Shown piece by piece: positions 25,440 through 34,718 of a stretch of DNA of 64,000 bases. The notes beneath the pieces were generated by a model. It was given only the letters and a program-made list of their open reading frames with translations. It did not search any database and was not told where the DNA came from. The stretch lies in NCBI GenBank assembly GCA_012744475.1, contig JAAYBV010000053.1, positions 124,001 to 188,000 on the forward strand. Direction: 5' to 3'. Positions within the stretch are counted from its first letter, which is position 1; every line of letters begins with the position of its first letter. The translations under genes and the position numbers were made by a program. The stretch comes from Phycisphaerae bacterium. Lineage in GTDB: Bacteria; Planctomycetota; Phycisphaerae; Sedimentisphaerales; Anaerobacaceae.

Positions 25440-25479
25440 CTGATACAATTCTAATATAAGACTGATTGACCGCTAACAC
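25440..25479 (+). promoter_or_regulatory. Pho-box-like array before the porin gene
   Basis: Four degenerate heptamers at an exact 11-bp period: CTGATAC (25440), CTAATAT (25451), CTGATTG (25462), CTAACAC (25473). They resemble the CTAACAC units before pstS. The array ends 97 bp before the porin start. Confidence 0.55.
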
Positions 25480-25576
25480 GCAACCGGTACTCACTGGACG
25501 CGAACCTCGAGCAGAGTGGCTCAGGAGTATTCAGACTGCGCCGGAGGTATCGGAGCACCTTAAGGGAGTCGTAGAG

Positions 25577-26896
25577 ATGGGCAGAAGAGAAATGAACAGG
25601 TATCAAAAGGTCCTGGGTGTTTTGCTGGCCGTGGCGCTTTGTTGGCCGATGATTGCCGGTGCCGATGAGCTGAGCGATCTGAAGCAGGAGCTGGAATCAC
25701 AGAAGACGCGTGCGGCGGACCTGGAGAACCGGATCAACCAACTCGAGGCCAGGCAGAAGCTCAAGGAACGCACGTTCGACGAGAAGATCGAGGCAGTCCA
25801 CGCGAAGGACGAAACCGCAGAGCCGGCGCAACTGCCCGACAATCTGAAGTGGCTGGAAAAGATCAAGATCTCCGGCGATTTCCGCTATCGTTATGAGTAC
25901 ATCGACGACGGGACGAGGGATGACGACTACCACCGCAACCGGATTCGCGCCCGCATCGGCATCACGGCGAATGTGACCGACGAGTGGGATGTGGGGTTGC
26001 GCCTCGCCACCGGATCGGGCGACCCGGTTTCGTCGAACCTGACCCTGGAGGAAAGCCTCTCCAGCAAGCCCATTCGGCTCGATCAGGCCTACGTCGACTA
26101 CCATCCGAATTGGCTGGATGGGCTCGATGTCACTGCCGGCAAGGTCGCCAACCCGTTCCACGCGGTTGGCAAGAACGAGTTGATCTGGGATGGGGATCTG
26201 AATCCCGAGGGCGGCGCCTTGGGCTACGAGCGCGGTCTGACTGAAGAGACGACGATGCGGATCAACGGCGGCGGCTTCTGGCTCGACCAGGACAGCGACG
26301 GCGCCGATCCGTCCTTGTTCGGCCTCCAGGCATTCGTGAGGCACCAGATCGACAAGCCGACCTACGTGCTGGCCGGGGCCGGCTACTTCGACTACGGCAA
26401 CATCAAGGGACAGAAATCCCTTACGAGCCGCTGGTCGGACGACAACTACTCGCTTTCCGGCAACACGGCGGCCGCCGGCGATCCCTGTTCTTACGGCAGC
26501 GACTTCGATCTGATCGAGGTGTTCGCGGAATTCGGCACGGAGGTGGCGGGAATGCCGGTGAGCATCTGGGCTGACTGGGTCAAGAACACGGTAGCCACCA
26601 CCAGCGAGGACACCGGCTGGCTCATCGGAGGTTCGATCAACAAGGTCAGAGATCCTGGTTCCTGGCAGTTCTCCTACGACTATCGCGATATCGAGCTTGA
26701 CGCCGTCGTCGGTCAGTTCAACGCCTCTGACTTCATAGGTGGAGGCACCGGCGGCAATGGCCATCGCTTCGGTTTCGCCTACGGATTGGCCAAGAACACG
26801 CAGGCGGCGTTGACCTACTACGTCAGCGAATACAGCGGACGCAAGTCCAACGAGGACTACAACCGCTTTCAGACCGACCTTGCGGTCAAATTCTGA
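25577..26896 (+). CDS. Outer-membrane porin of the phosphate locus
   Basis: A 439-residue predicted beta-barrel. Residues 1-30 are a signal peptide (cleavage near IAGADEL), followed by a short coiled coil (about 32-65, LSDLKQELESQ) of the kind that anchors or trimerises porins, then alternating beta-strand sequence with many GxxD turns and the usual C-terminal aromatic (VKF). It resembles bacterial 'putative porin' proteins and phosphate-selective porins by context. I chose the ATG at 25577, which has AAGGGAG 8 bases upstream; an ATG at 25592 is also possible. Preceded by a Pho-box-like array and followed by pstS, it probably lets phosphate through the outer membrane. Confidence 0.82.
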   Translation: MGRREMNRYQKVLGVLLAVALCWPMIAGADELSDLKQELESQKTRAADLENRINQLEARQKLKERTFDEKIEAVHAKDETAEPAQLPDNLKWLEKIKISGDFRYRYEYIDDGTRDDDYHRNRIRARIGITANVTDEWDVGLRLATGSGDPVSSNLTLEESLSSKPIRLDQAYVDYHPNWLDGLDVTAGKVANPFHAVGKNELIWDGDLNPEGGALGYERGLTEETTMRINGGGFWLDQDSDGADPSLFGLQAFVRHQIDKPTYVLAGAGYFDYGNIKGQKSLTSRWSDDNYSLSGNTAAAGDPCSYGSDFDLIEVFAEFGTEVAGMPVSIWADWVKNTVATTSEDTGWLIGGSINKVRDPGSWQFSYDYRDIELDAVVGQFNASDFIGGGTGGNGHRFGFAYGLAKNTQAALTYYVSEYSGRKSNEDYNRFQTDLAVKF

Positions 26897-26930
26897 GCCG
26901 GAGTGCGGAAGGGAAGAGATTTACGCCTTC

Positions 26931-26959
26931 CTAACACCGATCTAACACAATGCTAACAC
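26931..26959 (+). promoter_or_regulatory. Pho-box-like array before pstS
   Basis: Three identical heptamers CTAACAC start at 26931, 26942 and 26953, each separated by 4 bp (11-bp period); a degenerate fourth unit may lie at 26920. A possible -10 (TAGAAC) is at 26968-26973. The array ends 40 bp before the pstS start. Confidence 0.75.
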
Positions 26960-26998
26960 AGCCTGAGTAGAACCTACAGAGAAGAAGGAGGTCAACGT

Positions 26999-27817
26999 AT
27001 GGAGAAACTGCTGATCATTGCGGTTGTCCTCTCGCTGGTGACCGGTATGGCCGTTCAGGCCGAAACCCTGCAAATCGACGGCTCGACCACGGTCGGGCCC
27101 ATCGCGGATGCTTTTGCGGAGTATTTCAAAAAGGTCTATCCGGATCTGGACATCACCGTGAAGAAAACCGGCAGCGGTGACGGGGCGGCAGCTTTGGTCG
27201 ACGGACGCTGCGACATCGCGACGATGAGCCGATTCATGAAGGACAAGGAATTCAAGGACGCGGTGGCCAACAATGTCGTGCCGGTCGCCCACGTCGTGGC
27301 GATAGACGGCGTCTGTGTAGTCGTTCATCCGTCCAATCCGGTCAGCGCTCTGACGAGGGCCCAGATCCGCGACATCTACGCCGGCAAGATCACCAACTGG
27401 AGCCACGTTGGCGGGCCGAGCCTTCCGATCGTCGTGATCAGCCGCGACACCTCCTCAGGGACCTACGAGACGTTCGAGAGCCTCGTAATGGCCAAGCAGG
27501 CGATGGGCTCCGGCGTCGAGTACGTCAACGCCAACCCACAGGCCCATGCGAGAGTCAAGACCACCCAAGGCGCCATCGGTTACGTTGGCATCGGTTTCCT
27601 CGACAAAGACGTCAAGGCCGTCAAAGTCGATCAGGTAGCGCCGAGCCGGCAGACCATCGTCACCGGTGTTTACCCGGTAGCCCGGCCGCTGTTCCTGTTC
27701 ACCAACGGTTACCCCAAGCTCGGTTCGGTGGTGCACAAGTTCTGTACCTTCTATCTGACGGAAAAGGGCCAGGAACTCGTCGAGGCCAAGGGCTTCATCC
27801 CGCTGACAGCCTACTGA
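26999..27817 (+). CDS. pstS: Phosphate-binding protein PstS
   Basis: A 272-residue periplasmic phosphate receptor for the Pst ABC transporter. Residues 1-21 are a signal peptide ending VQA. Phosphate-binding signatures are visible: IDGSTTVGP near the N-terminus, GSGDGAAAL and SRDTSSGTYETF. AAGGAGGT sits at 26985-26992. It is preceded by a Pho-box-like array and followed by pstC, pstA, pstB and phoU in the standard order. Confidence 0.95.
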   Translation: MEKLLIIAVVLSLVTGMAVQAETLQIDGSTTVGPIADAFAEYFKKVYPDLDITVKKTGSGDGAAALVDGRCDIATMSRFMKDKEFKDAVANNVVPVAHVVAIDGVCVVVHPSNPVSALTRAQIRDIYAGKITNWSHVGGPSLPIVVISRDTSSGTYETFESLVMAKQAMGSGVEYVNANPQAHARVKTTQGAIGYVGIGFLDKDVKAVKVDQVAPSRQTIVTGVYPVARPLFLFTNGYPKLGSVVHKFCTFYLTEKGQELVEAKGFIPLTAY

Positions 27818-27861
27818 AATCTGGTGTCGCGGCGGGGAGCGAATCGTCAAGAAAGGCTTGA

Positions 27862-28845
27862 GTGGATAGCGAAAGTCCGACTCTCACATTGGGGCCGACG
27901 GCCGAGCGCCGTCCCGCCAGAGGCGGCCTGGCACTGACCCCGGGGGAAGACCTGCTGGGGTTTGTCGGGTCGTATCTGGGCCGGGCCTTGCTGTTTCTGA
28001 TCACCGGCACCTCCGTCCTGGCGGTCCTGCTGATTCTGTTCTTCGTGGTGGCGCGATCGATCCCATTCTTCCGGGATTTCGGCATCGGGGAATTTCTCAC
28101 CAGCCAGTCGTGGCGCCCGACGGCGGATGAACCGACCTTCGGCGCCCTGACGCTGATCGTCGGCTCGCTGTACGTTTCGATTGCGGCGCTGCTGTTCGCG
28201 GTGCCTGTCGGAATCCTGGCGGCGGTCTTCCTGAGCGATATTGTCTCGTGGAAGATTCGAGACATCGTCAAGCCCGTGGTGGAGATTCTCGCCGCGATTC
28301 CATCGGTGGCCTACGGCTTCTTTGCGGTCCTGGTCCTGGCCCCGTGGATGCAGAGCCAGTTCGGTTTCTCCACGGGAACCAATGCATTGAACGCATCGGT
28401 GATACTTGCTGTGATGGCTTTGCCGACCATCATCAGCGTCGCGGAGGACGCGATCTCGGCGCTGGGGCGGGAGCTTCGCGAGGCTTCGTACAGCCTGGGG
28501 GCCACACGTCTGGAAACGATGGTCAAGGTGGTTATCCCGGCCGCTCACAGCGGCATCATTGCCGCGGTGGTGCTCGGCATGATGCGGGCCATCGGCGAGA
28601 CCATGGTGGTCTGGATGGCCTCGGGCAACGCCACGCAGATACCGCATCCGTGGTGGGACCTGTCGCAGTCGATCCGCACGATGACCGCCACCATCGCCGG
28701 AGAAATGGGCGAGGCGCCGGAGGGCATGCCGCATCGAAGCGCCCTGTTTGCCGTCGGCGTGGTGCTCCTGCTGATGACGTTCGTGTTGAACATCGTCAGC
28801 GAGTATTTCCTCTCCAGGGCCAGGAAGGCGACGGGGAAGAGCTGA
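27862..28845 (+). CDS. pstC: Phosphate ABC transporter permease PstC
   Basis: A 327-residue inner-membrane permease with about six transmembrane helices and the binding-protein-dependent transport motif EASYSLGATRLETMVKVVIP that docks the ATPase. The start is a GTG at 27862 with GAAAGG upstream, 44 bp after pstS. The last codon is followed directly by the pstA ATG. Confidence 0.93.
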   Translation: MDSESPTLTLGPTAERRPARGGLALTPGEDLLGFVGSYLGRALLFLITGTSVLAVLLILFFVVARSIPFFRDFGIGEFLTSQSWRPTADEPTFGALTLIVGSLYVSIAALLFAVPVGILAAVFLSDIVSWKIRDIVKPVVEILAAIPSVAYGFFAVLVLAPWMQSQFGFSTGTNALNASVILAVMALPTIISVAEDAISALGRELREASYSLGATRLETMVKVVIPAAHSGIIAAVVLGMMRAIGETMVVWMASGNATQIPHPWWDLSQSIRTMTATIAGEMGEAPEGMPHRSALFAVGVVLLLMTFVLNIVSEYFLSRARKATGKS

Positions 28846-30489
28846 ATGAATCTCGGCGTCCGACGTACTCTCGATCGCGTCTTCACCGGCCTGGCCGGCG
28901 CCTCCATCGTGTTGCTGACGCTGGTCCTGATCGCGGTCCTGGGCCCGATGGTCTATCGCGGCAGCAGCGCTGTTCTGTTCCAGGGGACCGTCGAGTTCCG
29001 CAAGATGCAGCGCGATCTGTTCCGCCGGGCCGACCGGACCGCTCTGGCGGCCGAGATTGCCGAGACAGACCAGGCCCGCCAGGTGGTCTACGAAATGATC
29101 GACCGCTTCAGGAAGGGAATCGACATCGAGGCGATGTCGTCCGAGGCGCGCCAGATCAACCGCGAATACGGCCGAGAGCTGCGACACAACGACGCCTCTG
29201 CCGATGAGTACACGGAAGCCCGAGAGGTCGCCCGGACCATCCGGGACCTGCTGCAAGAGGCGTTCAGGAGCCAGGACATCGAGCTGATCCGGCGAAACGT
29301 CGCGGAGGTTTTGGCCCGCAAGGACGAGGCGCGATTCACGGGCACGGTGGCCGAGCGGTACTTCGTCATGGCGGCTGATTTTCTGGAGGCGGCCGAGCAC
29401 ATCGATCTGAGCCACTATCACGACTACCTCGTCGCACTCGATGAGGTCGAGGTCATTCTCTTCGGGTCCATCGAGCGTCCAGGCCTGCTGGGTCCCCGCC
29501 CGAACCAGGCGGCCCGGCCATTGGCGATGTCGTCCTACGGGGCGACGCGATGGGACCAGGCGCAAGCGCTGCTCGACAGACTGCTCTGGGCCGAGCGGTG
29601 GGTCGAGCAGGAGCCGGGACAGCCGCTGGTCAAACAACGAAGCCCCCGGGCCGAGTTGTTTCACGACACCGCGCTGGAGCCGCTGTTCACCTACGTTCCG
29701 CAGAACCTCAACGAGATGCTCCGACCGAGGTTCACAGTCTACTGGCAATTCTTCCTCGACGACAATTTCGACAGCCACTACTTTGGCGGTGTGGGCCCCG
29801 AACTGCTCGGGACCCTGCTGATTACCGTGCTGGGCATGCTCTTCGTGATCCCTCTGGGAGTTATCTCGGCGGCGTACCTCGTCGAGTGTGCGTCGGAAGG
29901 TCCGGCCATGCGGATCCTTCGCATGTCGATCAACACGCTGGCGGGCGTGCCGAGCATCGTGTTCGGGCTGTTCGGCCTGGCCTTCTTCGTGCTGTTCCTG
30001 TTTCCCAAGCTCGGTTTCGAGCCGAAGGCGTGCATCCTGGCCGCGTCGCTGACGCTGGCGGTCCTGACGTTGCCGGTGATGATTCGCGCCAGCGAAGAGG
30101 CCATCCGGACCGTTCCGCGGTCGTACAAGGAAGGTTCGCTGGCGCTGGGCGCCAGCAAGTTCCGCACGTTCGTTATTGTGACCTTCCCGGCGGCCTTGCC
30201 GGGAATCCTGACCGGTGTGATCCTGAGCCTCAGCCGGATTGCCGGGGAGACGGCCCCCATCCTGTTCACCGGCGCCGTGTCGATGGGACCGATTCCGAAG
30301 TCGATTTTCGACCCGACCCGCACGCTGTCCTATGGCAGCTACGACATGGCCGTCGGCGATCGGCTGGCGATGATGGTGCCGCACAATCAGTACGGCATGG
30401 TGGTCACGCTGATCCTGTTGATCCTGGTCTTGAACGCCTTGGCCGTGGTCCTGCGTTCGAGGGTCTTCAAGAAACTCAAGGGGCATTGA
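28846..30489 (+). CDS. pstA: Phosphate ABC transporter permease PstA with large inserted domain
   Basis: A 547-residue permease, nearly twice the usual PstA length (about 290). Helix 1 (about 19-41) is followed by some 275 mainly helical, charged residues (about 45-320) before helix 2 ([19 protein letters not shown]). From there the protein is a normal PstA, with [20 protein letters not shown] as the ATPase-docking loop. By topology the insert should lie in the periplasm. It has no domain I recognise. The ATG follows the pstC stop without a gap. Confidence 0.92.
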   Translation: MNLGVRRTLDRVFTGLAGASIVLLTLVLIAVLGPMVYRGSSAVLFQGTVEFRKMQRDLFRRADRTALAAEIAETDQARQVVYEMIDRFRKGIDIEAMSSEARQINREYGRELRHNDASADEYTEAREVARTIRDLLQEAFRSQDIELIRRNVAEVLARKDEARFTGTVAERYFVMAADFLEAAEHIDLSHYHDYLVALDEVEVILFGSIERPGLLGPRPNQAARPLAMSSYGATRWDQAQALLDRLLWAERWVEQEPGQPLVKQRSPRAELFHDTALEPLFTYVPQNLNEMLRPRFTVYWQFFLDDNFDSHYFGGVGPELLGTLLITVLGMLFVIPLGVISAAYLVECASEGPAMRILRMSINTLAGVPSIVFGLFGLAFFVLFLFPKLGFEPKACILAASLTLAVLTLPVMIRASEEAIRTVPRSYKEGSLALGASKFRTFVIVTFPAALPGILTGVILSLSRIAGETAPILFTGAVSMGPIPKSIFDPTRTLSYGSYDMAVGDRLAMMVPHNQYGMVVTLILLILVLNALAVVLRSRVFKKLKGH

Positions 30490-30524
30490 CCGGCCGGTAC
30501 GCGCCGCCGAAAGGTGATTGTCTG

Positions 30525-31409
30525 ATGCCGGAGAAAGAAGAGCCTATGCCAGCTATTGCTGCCGGAAACACGACCGCGAAGGCGGATGCCAGGATGAGAG
30601 TGACGCTCGCCCATCGGGAAGCGCCGGAATCGAAGCCGCAGGCGATGGAATGCACCTATCCGGTGATTCGCTCGCGGGGCTTCTCGCTGCACTACGGCGC
30701 GAAGGTGGGCGTCAAGGATATTACGATGGATATCCATCCGTGCAGCGTCACGGCCATCATCGGGCCCAGCGGCTGCGGCAAGAGCACGTTCCTGCGCAGC
30801 ATCAACCGCATGAACGACCTGATCCCCCACGTGCGCACCGAAGGCCTGCTCGAGGTCGATGGGCAGAACGTCTACGACAAACGCACCAATCTGGTCAATC
30901 TTCGTCAGCAGGTGGGCATGGTCTTTCAGAAGCCCAATCCGTTTCCCAAGAGCATTTTTGACAACGTCGCCTATGGACCCCGGCTCCAGGGGGTCCGGCG
31001 CGGGGACGAGTTGCAGCACATCGTCGAGCAATCTCTCCGTGCCGCCGCGATCTGGGACGAGGTGAAGGACGACCTGCGCAAGTCGGCTCTGGCCCTTTCC
31101 GGCGGGCAACAGCAGCGCCTCTGCATCGCCCGCGCGCTGGCGACCCGCCCGCGCGTCCTGCTGATGGACGAGCCCTGCTCGGCGCTGGACCCCATCGCCA
31201 CCGGTCGGATCGAGGACCTGATCGGCCAGCTCCAGAGCACGTACACGATCGTGATCGTGACCCACAACATGCAGCAGGCGGCCCGCGTCAGCGAGCGAGC
31301 GGCGTTCTTCTGCCTGGGCGAGTTGATCGAGTACGATCGGACCGAGAAGATTTTCAGCAACCCGACGAAGAAACAGACCGAGGACTATGTCACCGGAAGA
31401 TTCGGCTAG
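30525..31409 (+). CDS. pstB: Phosphate ABC transporter ATP-binding protein PstB
   Basis: A 294-residue ATPase with Walker [10 protein letters not shown] (80-88), the Q-loop [10 protein letters not shown], signature LSGGQQQR, Walker [13 protein letters not shown] and the switch His in [12 protein letters not shown]. About 45 residues precede the usual PstB start; an internal methionine (MECTYPVIR, residue 41) is an alternative, but AAAGGTGA precedes the ATG at 30525. It is 35 bp after pstA. Confidence 0.93.
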   Translation: MPEKEEPMPAIAAGNTTAKADARMRVTLAHREAPESKPQAMECTYPVIRSRGFSLHYGAKVGVKDITMDIHPCSVTAIIGPSGCGKSTFLRSINRMNDLIPHVRTEGLLEVDGQNVYDKRTNLVNLRQQVGMVFQKPNPFPKSIFDNVAYGPRLQGVRRGDELQHIVEQSLRAAAIWDEVKDDLRKSALALSGGQQQRLCIARALATRPRVLLMDEPCSALDPIATGRIEDLIGQLQSTYTIVIVTHNMQQAARVSERAAFFCLGELIEYDRTEKIFSNPTKKQTEDYVTGRFG

Positions 31410-31527
31410 TGGATTGATTATGGATGATTGATTATTGACAAGTACTGCAGGTGTGCTTCTCATCTGTCTTATCAATCATCACTCATCAATCATCAATCAT
31501 CAATACTACAAAGGGAGCAGCTTTCTT
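31410..31527. repeat. AT-rich complementary repeats between pstB and phoU
   Basis: A 118-bp AT-rich gap in an otherwise GC-rich operon. The left part (31410-31438) has GATTGATTA/GATGATTGATTA units and the right part (31471-31506) has several ATCAATCATC-like units, which are complementary, so the transcript could fold into a long imperfect hairpin. This may set a lower level of phoU expression. Confidence 0.55.
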
Positions 31528-32181
31528 ATGCCCGCCCACTTATTACGAGATGTCGAACTCCTCAAGAAGGAGATCCTGACGCTGGGAACGATGGCCGAGC
31601 TGGCCGTTCGGGAGGCGACGACCGCGATCGAAACCCGGGATGTCGCTCTGGCGCAGCGCGTCATTGACAACGACTTCAAGCTCGATGAGATGGAGGTGCA
31701 GGTTGAAGAGAGCTGCCTGAAGATTCTGGCGCTGTATCAGCCGGTGGCGACGGACCTGCGGTTCATCATCGCGGCGCTGAAGATCAACAATGATCTGGAG
31801 CGTGTCGGGGACCTGGCGGTCAACGTCGCCGAGCGGGCGGCGTTTCTGGCCACCCGGCCGCCGGTCGACATCTTGTTCGACTTTGAGGCGATGGCCCGCA
31901 AGGCCCAGGCCATGCTCCAGAAGAGTCTCGATGCCCTGGTCAACCTCAACGCCGAACTGGCGCATGAGGTTTGTGCGGCCGATGATGAGGTCGATGAGCT
32001 GAACCGTCAGATGTACCGGATCGTCAAGGACATGATCCCCGCGCAGCCGCAGTATACCGAATCGCTGATCCACATGTTCTCCGCGGTCCGGCACCTCGAA
32101 CGCATCGCCGACCACGCGACGAACATCGCCGAGGACGTCATCTACATGATCGAGGGCCGCATCATCCGCCATCGCCTGTGA
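31528..32181 (+). CDS. phoU: Phosphate signalling protein PhoU
   Basis: A 217-residue PhoU with two three-helix repeats, each carrying the metal-binding pattern (LKINNDLERVGDLAVNV and SAVRHLERIADHATNI). It links PstSCAB activity to the PhoR kinase and dampens signalling in high phosphate. The ATG at 31528 has AAGGGAG 11 bases upstream; the longer frame from 31435 runs through the AT-rich repeats and is unlikely. Confidence 0.93.
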   Translation: MPAHLLRDVELLKKEILTLGTMAELAVREATTAIETRDVALAQRVIDNDFKLDEMEVQVEESCLKILALYQPVATDLRFIIAALKINNDLERVGDLAVNVAERAAFLATRPPVDILFDFEAMARKAQAMLQKSLDALVNLNAELAHEVCAADDEVDELNRQMYRIVKDMIPAQPQYTESLIHMFSAVRHLERIADHATNIAEDVIYMIEGRIIRHRL

Positions 32182-32207
32182 GGGCGTCCAGGCGCGCCGG
32201 GACGCCC
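32182..32207 (+). terminator. Hairpin after phoU
   Basis: An 8-bp perfect stem (GGGCGTCC and GGACGCCC) immediately follows the phoU stop. There is no T-run. It also resembles the GC-rich palindromes seen elsewhere in the window. Confidence 0.45.
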
Positions 32208-32228
32208 CTACCTGTGTCAGCGCGCCCC

Positions 32229-32987
32229 TCACGGGATCGACTTGCAGGGGAATCCGGCGGCCATGTACTCGACGTCTTCCCGCTCGTCGGCCGGAGGGGT
32301 CATACTGAATGCGAACTGGCCCGACTCATACATGGCACGATGGCACCATCCGATGAGACTGCGGTTCTGCCACGGGTGCGTCTCCGCGTGGCCGTCGGCG
32401 AAGCCCAGCGTAGTGCGCTCGGGATGCCACATCGCCAGCGGGTCCACCCACGTCTTGGTCCCGGGGTTCATCTGCCAGGAACCGATCTGGATGCCTCGGG
32501 GGTCTGCTTCTTCGACGAAGACATACTGCTTTGAAGGACGCGTCAGGTCTGTAATCCGCCTCGCCCTGGTATAACCGCTCCACATCTCTCCGTTGGCGCC
32601 GCCGGGGATGGCAAACGTTCGGTAGGTCACATAGAGTGAGTCCTGCCTTCTTGGGTCGGCGGGACAGTGATACATCTGGACCTTGCCCACGTAAGGAAAC
32701 AGCACGCCGCGTCGGATGGCTTCCTTCTGCTGCACGAGGGTGGCGCCGACCGGGTCGCGGTCCACCCATTGGCCGGTATGCGTGTGTCCGCCAACCAGAT
32801 TGCCGTCGTGATCCTCGGCGAACTGGAGCCACGCCTGCGACAGTCCCCTGGCATTGGACAGGCAAACCGCCTCCTTGGCGCGGTTGCGCCCCTGTTCGCC
32901 GATGGCGCCGAGACAGGCAATTCCGATGGCGACGCAGATAGCCAGCGCGAGCGCGTCGGCCTTACGGATTCGTGAGGCTCCTGTCAT
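32229..32987 (-). CDS. H-X9-DG pseudopilin-like protein C
   Basis: A 252-residue protein with an N-terminal hydrophobic helix (about 13-32), then GEQGRNRAKEAVCLSNARGLSQAWLQFAEDHDGN-like sequence shared with two upstream neighbours, and the C-terminal H-X9-DG motif (HPERTTLGFADG). The DUF1559/H-X9-DG proteins are expanded in planctomycetes and resemble type II secretion pseudopilins. The canonical prepilin site GFTLIE is not present. GGAAAGGA precedes the chosen ATG. Last gene of a four-gene operon; function unknown. Confidence 0.85.
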   Translation of the reverse strand: MTGASRIRKADALALAICVAIGIACLGAIGEQGRNRAKEAVCLSNARGLSQAWLQFAEDHDGNLVGGHTHTGQWVDRDPVGATLVQQKEAIRRGVLFPYVGKVQMYHCPADPRRQDSLYVTYRTFAIPGGANGEMWSGYTRARRITDLTRPSKQYVFVEEADPRGIQIGSWQMNPGTKTWVDPLAMWHPERTTLGFADGHAETHPWQNRSLIGWCHRAMYESGQFAFSMTPPADEREDVEYMAAGFPCKSIP

Positions 32988-33003
32988 GGTCCTTTCCCTC
33001 GCG

Positions 33004-33837
33004 TCATTGCGTCGGCTCATAGCCCAGACGTCCCCAGATCGCCCGCTGGAGCCGGTGCAGGTCTTCGAAGCCTTCGGCAGTCTCCGGCACGTGGTTGTTG
33101 GTCCGATGAGCTTGCTCGCTGAACCGGCCCCACTCGATGGTATCGATTCCTTTCCACTGCCAGTATTCCGCGTGACCATCGGCGAACGAGGCTGTCATGC
33201 CGTCGTTGTGTCGGACCGGCGGGTCATCCCACCACGTTTCCTGACGGTAGTGGGTGTTGTAGCTGTCCGGCGTAATCCACCCTTCGTCGATGAAGACCAT
33301 GCGCTCGGCCGGGCCCGGCGAGACGATCTCGCTTAGATTCTGCACCCAAACGACCGTGTCGCCGACCCGCAGCCCCACCAGCCTGCCTTGGGCCACCGTT
33401 GTCGTCCCTGTGCGGCTCGACCCGTTCATCCCGTCAACGACAGAGTAGTTGAGTCTCTCACCCGGGTATCCGCTTGGGCAGCGATACAGATTGAGTTCCC
33501 GGAGATAGGGCCAGAGGGCTCCCACGCGAATCCCCGCGACCTGCTCGCCTTCCGGCAATAGGCCGCCCGACGCGTAGTAGGACGACCAGCACTTGCCGAC
33601 CCAGGGCTTGTTGCTCGTCATATAGATTCCGCCCGCGCCGCTGACGAGGTTGCCGTCGTGGTCGTCGGCGAACTGGCACCAGGCCTGGGTCAGTTGCTTC
33701 AGGTTACTCAGGCAGACCGCCCGCTTGGCCCGCTCACGGCCTTGCCGGCCGACGGCGCCAACGGTCATGAAGAGCACCGCAACGCAGGTCGTCGCGACGA
33801 GGCAATCCACCAACGTCGGTCTTCGCCGACATCCCAT
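33004..33837 (-). CDS. H-X9-DG pseudopilin-like protein B
   Basis: A 277-residue protein with an N-terminal hydrophobic helix (TLVDCLVATTCVAVLF), the shared block GRQGRERAKRAVCLSNLKQL and the motif H-X9-DG (HNDGMTASFADG). TLVDCLV resembles the prepilin consensus TLIELLV but has Asp in place of the conserved Glu+5. I chose the ATG at 33837 (GAGG 7 bases upstream); 33852 is an alternative. It lies 16 bp before protein C and 29 bp after protein A. Confidence 0.85.
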   Translation of the reverse strand: MGCRRRPTLVDCLVATTCVAVLFMTVGAVGRQGRERAKRAVCLSNLKQLTQAWCQFADDHDGNLVSGAGGIYMTSNKPWVGKCWSSYYASGGLLPEGEQVAGIRVGALWPYLRELNLYRCPSGYPGERLNYSVVDGMNGSSRTGTTTVAQGRLVGLRVGDTVVWVQNLSEIVSPGPAERMVFIDEGWITPDSYNTHYRQETWWDDPPVRHNDGMTASFADGHAEYWQWKGIDTIEWGRFSEQAHRTNNHVPETAEGFEDLHRLQRAIWGRLGYEPTQ

Positions 33838-33866
33838 CTTCTTGCCTCGCATTCTCGGGGATTGGA

Positions 33867-34688
33867 TCAATAGTCTTTGAATTCGTGCATCCACTGCGGC
33901 CAGTCGGCGACCGTCACACCGCCGGCTTGTGTCCATGGTCCGGCGGTGTCGAACGACTTGTGCCACTTCAGCGTCCAGAGTTCCTTCAAGCCCACCTTTC
34001 GCGCCGAGCCGTCGAGGAACAGGCAATTGACTCCACCGCTATGTCGGTTGATACAACAGCGGCCCATGTTGCTGCCCACCCACGCGGCATTGGGATTCTC
34101 GACGGGCGCATCCGTGTGCAGGGGCCACAGGTCGAAGCGCAGCGCGTCCAGGAACAGTGGAATGGTCTCGGCCTGGGCGACGTTCGCCAGATCACGCCAG
34201 CCGTCCTCCGCCCGTATGCCACGTTCGTACCGGCTTTCGTATCGGTCTGATAGCGGAATGTCGATCGTGTAGCCGTTCAGACCGTAACTGCCCGCGATTC
34301 CATCCAGCCCGAGTTGTGGCGTGGTGAAGATTCCCCAAGCCATGAGGGGCGTCCAATATTGGCTGCTGTGACCATCCTTGTCAGCCAGGGGCGTTGTTGC
34401 CGTCGGGCAGAACCACGTCCTGTTCTTCTTCCAGCTCTGCGTCGCCTCGTCGAGCTGGGCGGGCCACCAGTAGCCATAGGACCCCTGGCCGGTGAAGAAT
34501 TGGCCGTTGTTCTCCCGCAGGTAATCCTGGAAGACGCCGTGCCACTGGCGCAGGTTGGTCAGGCACACGGTCTCTTTGGCGCGGTTGCGGCCGGTGGCGC
34601 CGATGGCCGCGATGTTGCACAGGACGATAGCCGTCAGGACCAGCAAAACGGCCACATCGCTTCTCGTGATATTTCGTGCGGGTTTCAT
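33867..34688 (-). CDS. H-X9-DG pseudopilin-like protein A
   Basis: A 273-residue protein with an N-terminal hydrophobic helix (VAVLLVLTAIVLCNIAAIG), the shared block GRNRAKETVCLTNLRQW and the motif H-X9-DG (HSGGVNCLFLDG). The body has many Trp and Tyr residues. It follows the beta-propeller gene by 30 bp. The three paralogues diverge strongly in their middle parts, which suggests distinct partners or positions in one assembly. Confidence 0.85.
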   Translation of the reverse strand: MKPARNITRSDVAVLLVLTAIVLCNIAAIGATGRNRAKETVCLTNLRQWHGVFQDYLRENNGQFFTGQGSYGYWWPAQLDEATQSWKKNRTWFCPTATTPLADKDGHSSQYWTPLMAWGIFTTPQLGLDGIAGSYGLNGYTIDIPLSDRYESRYERGIRAEDGWRDLANVAQAETIPLFLDALRFDLWPLHTDAPVENPNAAWVGSNMGRCCINRHSGGVNCLFLDGSARKVGLKELWTLKWHKSFDTAGPWTQAGGVTVADWPQWMHEFKDY

Positions 34689-34718
34689 ATCTTCGCATGC
34701 CTCCCTATCTCAGTTGGC

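Noticed and set aside
27847-30486. 879-residue minus-strand frame opposite pstC and pstA
   Set aside because: The + strand encodes two unmistakable permeases in a standard pst operon; the antisense frame is low-complexity His/Arg/Gln sequence.
29550-30524. Frame extending pstB upstream by 325 residues
   Set aside because: It overlaps pstA in another frame; the pstB start at 30525 has a ribosome site and gives a normal ATPase.
31410-31527. Transposon end or attachment site
   Set aside because: The complementary AT-rich units have no transposase, target duplication or integrase nearby.
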